From an uncultured Methylocystaceae bacterium (GTDB taxonomy: Bacteria; Pseudomonadota; Alphaproteobacteria; Rhizobiales; Beijerinckiaceae): DNA of 64,000 nt. The notes beneath the pieces were generated by a model. That model made no database searches. It was given only the letters and a program-made list of their open reading frames with translations, and had not been told where the DNA came from. The stretch lies in NCBI GenBank assembly GCA_903870245.1, contig CAIQCB010000052.1:62001-126000 (forward strand), written 5' to 3'. The stretch's first letter is position 1. Each line of letters starts with the position of its first letter. Of this stretch, positions 8,670 to 15,872 are shown in pieces. A program made the translations under genes and the position numbers.

Positions 8670-10187
8670 TCATTCGTTAATAAAGCCAATTCGGCCTTTG
8701 AATTGTTGTTGTATCTGCGGGTTGCTGCGCGACGCGTAGATGCGATTGACCCGCCCCAAAAGCCATGCCTGTGGATCGGAGGCGTCGGCGAATCCATCTG
8801 TGGGTCGCGCGATCTCCTGCGCGCTGACCGGTCGCACGATAAAGGGCGTTACGATGATCAGGAGTTCCGTTTCGTTGCGGATATAATCGCGAGAACGAAA
8901 CAAGCTCCCAAGGATCGGCATATCCATGAGTCCTGGCAGGCCGGTGATCGCCTGTTCGGATTTTTCCTGAAGCAAGCCTGCGGAGGCGATTGAACCGCCC
9001 GAGGGGAGTTCGACGGATGTTTCATGCTTTCGGGTCCGGAAACCGGGAACGGTGACATCGGCGTAGCTTTCGGAATTTTGACGATCGACCTCAGTCACTT
9101 CGGTGTTGACATGCAGCAGAATGCGGCCTTCCGACATAACCGTCGGCAGAAAGTTGAGCGTCACGCCATAGGGTTTGAACGTAATGCCGGGAATACAGCC
9201 CCCGCCGGTCGCCGCATTCGGATTCGTCGAAGCTGGGCCAAATAAACAGGCCCCGAAATTGCTCGGGACGGGGATTTCGCCGCCGACGACAAGCTTCGCC
9301 GTTTCACCGGAAACGGCGGTGACGCTGGGCTCGGCGAGAACCCGAGCGACGCCATATCGCTCGAATGCTTTCAACGTAAGTTGGGTGTTGTTGGACCCGA
9401 GAACTTGCAACGCTCCATCTGATTTTGGCCGGTTGACGCCATAGGGATTGGCCTGTGTCAGGGCGCCCCATCCGCCACGCAACAACGTATCGACGCCACC
9501 GCCCTGAGAGGAAACGCCCAGTTGCTTGAGCACAATGCGCGATACTTCGGCGATGGTGACCTTCACCATCACCTGATCCTCGCCCTGGATCGTCAGGGCG
9601 TTGACGACGTTGCCGCCGCTCCCCTGGGAGGGCGCGCCGCCCGAGGCGGGGGGTTGTTGCTGGGTGTTGGCGAATCCGTTGGCGATATCCACGGCGCGCC
9701 GCGCCTCGGCCGGAGACAGGACGGTTCCCGTCAGAATGATCGTACCGTTAACGTTGCGCGGCGCGATATTGGCTTTCGGCAAGGCCACGCGCAAAAGTTG
9801 CGTCAATTCGCCGATATCGCGACCGATGCTGATCTCGAGGCTGGCGATTTGCCGTCCATCAAGACCAACGGCCGAAATCGTTGTCTGACCTGTGTCGACG
9901 CCAACAATATAAAGTTGACGGGCAGTGCGCACGATCGCGTCGGCGATTTTGGGATTGGCGACGACAACTTCGCTGGCGTCTCCCGGCAGATCAATCACGG
10001 CCGATTTACCGACGCCCATTGAAATCCTGCGCGAGAGCGTAGCTTGTTCCGCCGCAATGACGGCGCCGGCTCCCGGCAGGCCCGCCTCCATGACAGGCAC
10101 AGAAACCAGCATAAGCGTCAGGATTTTGCGACAAATCCGAGGGATGCGCGGCAAGAATGTGGGTTGGGAGAGCATGGCGTTCCTCAT
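8670..10187 (-). CDS. cpaC: Tad pilus secretin CpaC (RcpA)
   Basis: 505 residues: a signal peptide, the pilus-formation N-domain around SAVIDLPGDASEVVVANP (about 60-80), a BON-like segment, and the C-terminal secretin domain with GGEIPVP and the SVELPSGGSIASAGLLQ stretch. It forms the outer-membrane channel for the Flp pilus. The start overlaps the cpaB stop by four bases. Its G+C is visibly higher than that of tadB or cpaF. Confidence 0.95.
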   Translation of the reverse strand: MRNAMLSQPTFLPRIPRICRKILTLMLVSVPVMEAGLPGAGAVIAAEQATLSRRISMGVGKSAVIDLPGDASEVVVANPKIADAIVRTARQLYIVGVDTGQTTISAVGLDGRQIASLEISIGRDIGELTQLLRVALPKANIAPRNVNGTIILTGTVLSPAEARRAVDIANGFANTQQQPPASGGAPSQGSGGNVVNALTIQGEDQVMVKVTIAEVSRIVLKQLGVSSQGGGVDTLLRGGWGALTQANPYGVNRPKSDGALQVLGSNNTQLTLKAFERYGVARVLAEPSVTAVSGETAKLVVGGEIPVPSNFGACLFGPASTNPNAATGGGCIPGITFKPYGVTLNFLPTVMSEGRILLHVNTEVTEVDRQNSESYADVTVPGFRTRKHETSVELPSGGSIASAGLLQEKSEQAITGLPGLMDMPILGSLFRSRDYIRNETELLIIVTPFIVRPVSAQEIARPTDGFADASDPQAWLLGRVNRIYASRSNPQIQQQFKGRIGFINE

Positions 10188-10972
10188 CTGGCGCGCAAAG
10201 TTGAGACGACGCCGCGGCGGACAATGGTTGCGCCCTCCGAAGCCAGTTGGTCTTGCGCATCAGGTTCGGGTTGAGGTTGGATGCGCGGATCTTCCACTGG
10301 CCGCAACGTCAGGGAGAGTTGTCCGGATTTTTGCGCCATGAGCGCGATTTCGGCCTGATGCGGCGTTAACTCCAGCGTTGCTGTCGGGCCGGTGACCGTC
10401 GCCTCGGAGTCTTTCCTGGCGGTCACGGCGCCGATCGCGAGGACGCGCACATTCTCCAGCACCCGCTCGGTTGTGAAAACCTCGCGACCGGCGTCCTGAG
10501 TCGCCTCTGCGTTGCGGAAGGTTCGCAGGACATCGACATGATCATTGGGGAGAATGAATCCTCCCGCAGACGTGTTTGGCGTCACATCGATCGCGACGGC
10601 GCGCCGCCCGGGAGCCAGCATGATCGCCATGAGGCCGCTTTTCGTCAGACGGCTGCGACGGATTGGTTCACCTCTGGAAATTGGCGTTCGCAGGTGGGAT
10701 GAGATCGCCTGCTCCTTGACCTTGCTCGTCTCGTTGTCGGGGGACACGAACCTGTCGTCGGTTTCTCCGCCTTCCGGCGCCTTTATCCACTCGACATCCG
10801 ACTCCTCGAGTCTGGCGCCCGCAGGAAGATCACGCGAGGCCGATAACAGCATCATGACGGGCGGCGCGGGAGGGGCAGGCGGAACCGGCGCCGGTCGCCT
10901 TCTTGTCAGAAAATACGTGCCGCCGCCGATGAGAAGGGTGAGCACAACAAAGATAAGCTGAAACCTCTTCAT
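10184..10972 (-). CDS. cpaB: Tad pilus assembly protein CpaB (RcpC), SAF domain
   Basis: 262 residues. An N-terminal membrane anchor (LIFVVLTLLIGGGTYFL) is followed by a Pro-rich spacer, then a SAF domain starting at SRDLPAGARLEESDVEW and the RAVAIDVT segment typical of CpaB. It is a periplasmic stabiliser of the CpaC secretin. A GGAAG ribosome-binding site precedes the ATG. It heads the main minus-strand operon and has its own promoter (10993-11042). Confidence 0.94.
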   Translation of the reverse strand: MKRFQLIFVVLTLLIGGGTYFLTRRRPAPVPPAPPAPPVMMLLSASRDLPAGARLEESDVEWIKAPEGGETDDRFVSPDNETSKVKEQAISSHLRTPISRGEPIRRSRLTKSGLMAIMLAPGRRAVAIDVTPNTSAGGFILPNDHVDVLRTFRNAEATQDAGREVFTTERVLENVRVLAIGAVTARKDSEATVTGPTATLELTPHQAEIALMAQKSGQLSLTLRPVEDPRIQPQPEPDAQDQLASEGATIVRRGVVSTLRAR

Positions 10973-10992
10973 GAGCCGACTTCCATATAGTC

Positions 10993-11042
10993 AAGATATA
11001 GCTTGTTATATGAATGTCAAAACATGGTTAATCAAACGTTAT
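10993..11042 (-). promoter_or_regulatory. cpaB promoter with an adjacent candidate CtrA box
   Basis: Read on the minus strand: -35 TTGACA (11020-11015), a 16-base spacer, -10 TATCTT (10998-10993), then a ~14-base leader to the cpaB ATG. Directly upstream, 11028-11042 reads on the plus strand as TTAA-N7-TTAT, one mismatch from the CtrA consensus TTAA-N7-TTAA; the minus strand also shows TTAACCATG, the CtrA half-site form. The site abuts the -35 element, where CtrA acts as an activator in other alphaproteobacteria. Confidence 0.6.
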
Positions 11043-11060
11043 CGGAGGGACGGCAGCGGG

Positions 11061-11570
11061 TCAGGCTCCGCTGACGAGCGGCCAAAGCGGGGAATGGGAA
11101 AGGGCGAATAGGCCGCCAAAAGAGAGAGCGATTCCATAGGGCGCCCCCCCCTGCGGATCACGAAGCCGAGCAATATATTTCTGATTTAAAACAATTAACG
11201 GCAATGGTAATTGGCGCAGCAACAGAAGCAGTGCGGCCAGAGCGCCGCCCCACAGCCCTGTCTGAATCATAAATAAGGGCAGGCCTTTCCAGCCCAGCCA
11301 GAGCGCGATGGCGGCGGCCAGTTTGGCGTCGCCGCCGCCCAGCCACCCAAACTGGAATAAAAGAAAGGTCGCGGTCAAAATCGTGAGACCGCAGGCGATC
11401 TGCGCCACAAGCGCGGCAAGTGGCAGGTGCGCGACGAGGGCGGCAGGGAAAAACGAGGCTGCGAGGAGAACGCACAACCAGTTGGGAATGGTGAAGGTAA
11501 GCAGATCGAACATCGATGCCAGGACCAAAAAAAAGAAAAAAGGCATAAATATCAGAAAGATATTTCTCAC
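11061..11570 (-). CDS. cpaA: prepilin peptidase CpaA (TadV), A24 family
   Basis: 169 residues, almost wholly hydrophobic with about six membrane segments. The two catalytic aspartates are D22 (FDLLTFTIPN) and D81 in GGGDAK, the A24A signature. It cleaves the Flp prepilin and pseudopilins. The start is GTG at 11570, with GGAAG five bases upstream. It is separated from cpaB by 88 bases holding the cpaB promoter, so it may be transcribed separately from the same direction. A poly-Phe run (FFFF) comes from an A-rich tract. Confidence 0.92.
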   Translation of the reverse strand: MRNIFLIFMPFFFFLVLASMFDLLTFTIPNWLCVLLAASFFPAALVAHLPLAALVAQIACGLTILTATFLLFQFGWLGGGDAKLAAAIALWLGWKGLPLFMIQTGLWGGALAALLLLLRQLPLPLIVLNQKYIARLRDPQGGAPYGIALSFGGLFALSHSPLWPLVSGA

Positions 11571-11704
11571 GAAGGCTTCCGTTGTTCCGATATTGAGCGG
11601 GATCTGTAATGGACAGGTTCAAGCTATTATTTATAGATAAGCTTAAGGTAAATGTCACGCGCCTTTCCGATCTCTCGCCCGGCCTTACGGATGATGAAAA
11701 CCGA

Positions 11705-11731
11705 TTGTGTACACCTTTTTTATAGTATAGT
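11705..11731 (+). promoter_or_regulatory. weak candidate promoter for the plus-strand pilus genes
   Basis: TTGTGT (11705-11710) and TATAGT (11726-11731), 15 bases apart, sit about 45 bases before the next start in the AT-rich divergent interval between cpaA and the secretin-N-like gene. The spacing is short of ideal. Confidence 0.3.
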
Positions 11732-11776
11732 TATAGCTTGATTGTTGCTGCCTGAACTTGGCGCAAGGGAGTGAAC

Positions 11777-12235
11777 ATGCGTGGCGTCGTTCCGGGTTTG
11801 TGCTTTTGGGCTCTGCTCGCGGGTCAGGGTTTCGCGTCGGCCGAAACTCTGCCGGAAATTCGCGTCGACATGGATTACGCCCGAATGGTCAAAATGCCTG
11901 AAGGGGCCCGTACGCTGGTTCTTGGCAATCCCGCCATCGCCGACGCCACGCTGTTGCGCGACGGCGGCTTGCTTGTCGTCTCGGGAAAAAGTTTTGGCGC
12001 CACCAATCTGATCATTCTCGATAAAACCGGCGCCCGCGTTCTGGAGACCCTCATTTCCGTCGTGCCGGCGCAGGACAAGCTGGTCGTGTTTCGTGGCGTC
12101 GACCGACGGGAGTCTCTGGCCTGCGATCCGCTCTGTGTGCGCGCGATTGATGCGGCGGATGATCAGCAACACCTGACGCAGGCCATCAACGGCTACCGGG
12201 TCCATGAGGAAGTCATGGCCCCCGCTCGAAAATAG
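11777..12235 (+). CDS. stand-alone pilus-formation N-terminal domain protein (CpaC-N/secretin-N like)
   Basis: 152 residues from the ATG at 11777, which has AAGGGAG six bases upstream; a GTG six bases earlier is less likely. A signal peptide ends near residue 24 (GQGFASAETLP). The body, with ARTLVLGNPAIADATLL and SGKSFGATNLIILD, corresponds to the N-domain that precedes the secretin channel in CpaC, here without a channel. Such periplasmic proteins often accompany Tad loci; a role in secretin assembly is inferred. It begins the plus-strand unit diverging from cpaA. Confidence 0.85.
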   Translation: MRGVVPGLCFWALLAGQGFASAETLPEIRVDMDYARMVKMPEGARTLVLGNPAIADATLLRDGGLLVVSGKSFGATNLIILDKTGARVLETLISVVPAQDKLVVFRGVDRRESLACDPLCVRAIDAADDQQHLTQAINGYRVHEEVMAPARK

Positions 12236-12263
12236 GAAGACGGACAAAACAGGAAGATGGGCA

Positions 12264-12920
12264 ATGGCGGGCGCCAGGAAGGCGCCCGGAGAGCAAACGT
12301 CAACTCTACACGAAAGTAAAAGCGTGGCGACTGATATGTCTGAGACGACTGATATGTCTGAAATGCGTGAGCGTCGCGATCGCTCGCGCCTCAATCATCT
12401 TAGCGAAAACGATTTTGCGCGGAGCGCATCAGGCGCGGCGGCGCTGGAATTTGCGCTGGTCGCTCTTCCTTTTTTTGCATTGTTGTTCGCCACATTGGAA
12501 ATCGGGCTCTTCTACTTTTATTCGAACCAACTGCAAATGGCTGCGGAGATCGCCAGTCGTGAACTGTTGACGGGCTCTCTGGCGTCTGGAACGACGGTTC
12601 AAAAATTTATCGACGAAAAACTGTGTCAAAACGGCGGACTGCTGAACGGTCTGCTGGATTGCTCCAAACTGCGCGTCGAGATCGGTCGTCCGGATAACTG
12701 GAGCGCGGCGGATGTCTCCAACAATTACGCCGGATTAGACGATGATCGGACTGCGTTAGTCAATCCGGCGGCGGCCGGACGCATCAGCATTCTTCGAATC
12801 GGCTATCCGCTTCCGGAATTCGCGGGACTTATCGGCGCGGAGAATACCGGCATTGTCGTGCATAATGGCCAGCGTGTGCGCATGATCATGGGCATCGCCG
12901 CTTTCCGTGTGGAGAGATAA
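12264..12920 (+). CDS. TadE-like pseudopilin
   Basis: 218 residues from the ATG at 12264 (AGGAAGA upstream); ATGs at 12338, 12356 and 12363 lie downstream, of which 12363 is an in-frame alternative giving a 185-residue protein. The TadE feature is SGAAALEFALVALPFFALLF: a processing-type region followed by the hydrophobic stalk with the conserved Glu (ALEF). The C-terminal part is periplasmic. TadE pseudopilins are cleaved by the prepilin peptidase and prime pilus assembly. The poorly conserved N-terminal leader contains an 18-base duplication (12328-12363). Confidence 0.88.
   Translation: MAGARKAPGEQTSTLHESKSVATDMSETTDMSEMRERRDRSRLNHLSENDFARSASGAAALEFALVALPFFALLFATLEIGLFYFYSNQLQMAAEIASRELLTGSLASGTTVQKFIDEKLCQNGGLLNGLLDCSKLRVEIGRPDNWSAADVSNNYAGLDDDRTALVNPAAAGRISILRIGYPLPEFAGLIGAENTGIVVHNGQRVRMIMGIAAFRVER
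12328..12363 (+). repeat. 18-bp tandem duplication in the tadE N-terminus
   Basis: CGACTGATATGTCTGAGA at 12328-12345 is repeated at 12346-12363 with one difference (final AAA for AGA region). It is in frame, duplicating six codons (T-D-M-S-E-T/M), and each copy contributes an ATG, so alternative starts are possible. Confidence 0.9.
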
Positions 12921-12922
12921 GG

Positions 12923-13561
12923 GTGAGAAACGCTTCGCAAATGGCAAGGCTAAGATATTTCGGGGCGGATTGTCGCGCAATGGCGACAATCGAATTTTCC
13001 TTAGTACTGCCTGTCTTGCTGGCGCTTTTTTTCGGCGGATTCGCCCTGTCGCGTGGATTTTACGCCATGCAAAAAATCGATTTTATTGCGCATAATCTTG
13101 CCGATTTGACCGCTCGCACCACCGAGTGTAGCGGCAACGCCGCGAGCGCCTGCCTGAGCGCCAGCGATGTGAACGACATCTTCGACGCGGCGAGTATCCT
13201 TTTGTCGCCCTTACCAAGCGCTAATCTCAAGACCACCGTGTCGGAAGTCGGCGTTTTTCAGAACGGAACCGGGCGCAAGGTCGAAACCATTTGGTCGATC
13301 ACCAAACAAGGCGCTGTCCGTAATTGTAGTACAGCCCCGGCCTTGCCTGAAGGCTTTACCGCCGCAACGGCGCCGCTTGGCGCGATCATCATCGTCGACG
13401 TCAGCTACCCTTTTTCGCCAGGCGCCGGTTTCGAGAGTTACTCATGGACCTTCAAGCGATCGCAATACGCTATTTCACGTAACATGCTTCCGGCCGCCAA
13501 CCCCACCCTTCCCAATGGCCATATCGCCAATCAAAGCGGCCAGGGCGTTAATTGCAAATAG
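12923..13561 (+). CDS. second TadE/TadG-like pseudopilin
   Basis: 212 residues from a GTG at 12923, two bases after the preceding stop and downstream of GGAGAG; an internal ATG (12941) would shorten it by six residues. MATIEFSLVLPVLLALFFGGF is split here as MATIEFSLVL and PVLLALFFGGF; it carries the TadE-type stalk with the conserved Glu (IEF). Four Cys occur in the periplasmic part. It lacks the von Willebrand domain of full TadG. It ends the plus-strand pilus unit and converges on the phosphomutase gene. Confidence 0.85.
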   Translation: MRNASQMARLRYFGADCRAMATIEFSLVLPVLLALFFGGFALSRGFYAMQKIDFIAHNLADLTARTTECSGNAASACLSASDVNDIFDAASILLSPLPSANLKTTVSEVGVFQNGTGRKVETIWSITKQGAVRNCSTAPALPEGFTAATAPLGAIIIVDVSYPFSPGAGFESYSWTFKRSQYAISRNMLPAANPTLPNGHIANQSGQGVNCK

Positions 13562-13591
13562 TCACATTTGTAACGCCCATTTTGTCGTCGA

Positions 13592-15091
13592 TCAGATGGT
13601 CTGGTTATAGGCCCCAACCTCCGGGTTCTCGCGCAAAATTGCGTCGATTGCTCTGAACATCTCGCGCATCCTGGCTTCCGACGCCGGGCTTTCGACAACA
13701 ACCACCAGTTCCGGCTTGTTCGAGGAGGCGCGCACCAACCCCCATGTGCCATCTTCTACCGTCACCCGCACGCCATTGACGGTGACGACATCGCGTATCG
13801 CCTGTCCGATCAGTTTTTCGCCCCGCGCCTGCATGGCCTCGATCCGCGCTACAACCTTCTGGGCCACGCCATATTTCCGCTCGTCGTCGCAATGCGGCGA
13901 CATCGTTGGCGAGCCCCAGGTCTTCGGAACTTCGGCGTAAAGCTGCGACATTGATTTCGTCGGATTGCGGTCGAGCATTTCGAGCACATGCACCGCCGTC
14001 AGCAGACCATCGTCATAGCCGCGTCCGATCGGCGCATTGAAAAAGAAATGGCCGGATTTCTCGAAACCGGCGAGCGCGCCCGTCTCGCTGACGCGCCGCT
14101 TGATGTAGGAATGGCCAGTTTTCCAGTAATCCGTCCTCACCTTGCGGGCGATCAACTCCGGATCGGTGGCGAAAAGCCCGGTCGACTTCACATCGACGAC
14201 GAAGGTCGCGCCCGGATAAACTTTCGAGAGATCGCGGGCCAGCATCACGCCGATTTTATCGGCAAATATTTCTTCGCCATGATCGTCAACCACGCCGCAG
14301 CGGTCGCCGTCGCCATCGAACCCCAGTCCAATATCCGCTCCGGTCTCGCGCACCTTGGCCGCCATGGCGTGCAGCATTTCCATGTCTTCGGGATTGGGAT
14401 TGTAACGCGGGAAGGTGAAGTCCGGATCGACGTCGAGCGGGATCACCTCGCAACCCAGCCGCTCCAGCATCTGCGGCGCAAAAGCACCCGCTGTGCCATT
14501 TCCACAGGCGGCGACGACTTTCATTTTACGCGCGAACTTCGGCCGACGGGTCAGATCGTCAAGATAACGCGCGGCGAAATTGTCGATATATTCGTAGGAG
14601 CCGCCGTCCTGCGACTTCAGATCGCCGGCCAGGACAATCTCCTTGAGCCGCGCCATCTCCTCCGGGCCGAAGGTGACCGGCCGTTTGGCGCCCATCTTCA
14701 CGCCCGTCCAGCCATTATCGTTGTGGGAGGCGGTGACCATCGCAACCGCCGGCGCATCAAGATCGAATTGGGCGAAATAGGCCATCGGCGACAGCGCCAG
14801 ACCAATGTCGCGGACACGCACGCCGGCCGCCATCAGTCCGCTGACCAACGCCAGTTTGATCGAAGCCGAGTAGCTGCGGTAGTCGTGTCCGACGACAATA
14901 TCCGGGGCGACTCCCAATTCGCGAAGCAGCGCGCCCAGACCCATGCCCAACGCTTGCACCCCCATCAAATTCAGTTCCGGGCCAAACAGCCAACGCGCGT
15001 CATATTCACGAAAGCCGGTCTGCTTCACCAGGGGCTTCTGCTCATAGTCGAAGGTGTTGGGCGTCAGGCTCTGAACGGGTTTGGGAAACAT
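13592..15091 (-). CDS. phosphomannomutase/phosphoglucomutase
   Basis: 499 residues from the ATG at 15091, chosen over 15127 because GAGGA lies at normal spacing. The phosphoserine loop TASHNDNGWTG (Ser ~122) and metal loop FDGDGDRCGVVD mark the alpha-D-phosphohexomutase family, which interconverts hexose 1- and 6-phosphates for polysaccharide and LPS precursors. FREYDARW at the N-terminus is typical of the ManB/AlgC bacterial group. A single transcription unit; G+C becomes visibly higher from this gene onward. Confidence 0.92.
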   Translation of the reverse strand: MFPKPVQSLTPNTFDYEQKPLVKQTGFREYDARWLFGPELNLMGVQALGMGLGALLRELGVAPDIVVGHDYRSYSASIKLALVSGLMAAGVRVRDIGLALSPMAYFAQFDLDAPAVAMVTASHNDNGWTGVKMGAKRPVTFGPEEMARLKEIVLAGDLKSQDGGSYEYIDNFAARYLDDLTRRPKFARKMKVVAACGNGTAGAFAPQMLERLGCEVIPLDVDPDFTFPRYNPNPEDMEMLHAMAAKVRETGADIGLGFDGDGDRCGVVDDHGEEIFADKIGVMLARDLSKVYPGATFVVDVKSTGLFATDPELIARKVRTDYWKTGHSYIKRRVSETGALAGFEKSGHFFFNAPIGRGYDDGLLTAVHVLEMLDRNPTKSMSQLYAEVPKTWGSPTMSPHCDDERKYGVAQKVVARIEAMQARGEKLIGQAIRDVVTVNGVRVTVEDGTWGLVRASSNKPELVVVVESPASEARMREMFRAIDAILRENPEVGAYNQTI

Positions 15092-15178
15092 GCGGCAAGT
15101 CCTCGATTCGCCATATCTTGGCGGCATGCCCGGTTTATACGCTCGCGAGGAGAAAACAAAAGCCTTGCGCCATCGCGC

Positions 15179-15742
15179 CTATCGACGCAGCGCCAGCGTG
15201 TTCTCGGTTGTTTCGACGCGCGACAGGCGCGAGAGGAAACTCATGCCGAGAAGGCTAACATCCATCGCTCCAGGCTCAGCGACGACGGCGGAGACGTTTT
15301 CGAGGAAAATGTCGCCGAGCCGGACCTCATGCAAATTCGTTATTGCGACATGCCCCACGCCATTCGCTGTGCGCGTTTCGTATTTGAAATCGCCGGGGTT
15401 GGGGTAAATGCCCAGACTAGCCGCATCATCGTAGGAAAGAGCCACATAGGTCGCGCCGGTGTCGATGAGCATATGTTTAAGACTCAAGCCATTGATCTCT
15501 GCGTCGGCGTAATAATGACCGTCTGCGGAGACTCTGATGCGTTGCTCCTCCGATCCGCTGAAATTTAAAGTCGCCGGCCTTTCCGGAACGTACAGCGGCG
15601 CCGGGGCGGACGCGGCCGGGGTCTGCGGCGGCGGAGGCTGCGACGACGGCGACGGATCGACAATCAATCGATCAAGTCCACGCGCCACGAGGACGCATAA
15701 AACAACAATCGACGCGACGAGACTGAACAGGGATTTATTCAT
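15179..15742 (-). CDS. membrane-anchored retropepsin-like aspartic protease (TIGR02281 type)
   Basis: 187 residues from the ATG at 15742; the frame is open further upstream but that part is unlike the family. An N-terminal membrane helix (LFSLVASIVVLCVLVA) is followed by a Pro/Ala-rich linker and a single retropepsin-like domain with the catalytic DTGAT (Asp ~94) and the LLGMSFL segment near the C-terminus. Clan AA proteases of this type are periplasmic and presumably dimerise; substrates are unknown. Confidence 0.88.
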   Translation of the reverse strand: MNKSLFSLVASIVVLCVLVARGLDRLIVDPSPSSQPPPPQTPAASAPAPLYVPERPATLNFSGSEEQRIRVSADGHYYADAEINGLSLKHMLIDTGATYVALSYDDAASLGIYPNPGDFKYETRTANGVGHVAITNLHEVRLGDIFLENVSAVVAEPGAMDVSLLGMSFLSRLSRVETTENTLALRR

Positions 15743-15872
15743 GGCAAGCGCCTCGACGGCCAGTATATGACAATGGCCGCAAATGTCGACAACCGTGCTT
15801 GAGGGCGCCGGCGACGGCTCCACGACGGGACGGGGCGGGGCGGTTAACCTGTCGGGAAGATACGAATTGGCG

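Noticed and set aside
11610-11723. Short plus frame in the cpaA divergent region, considered as Flp pilin
   Set aside because: It encodes about 37 residues, without a prepilin processing site or hydrophobic stalk.
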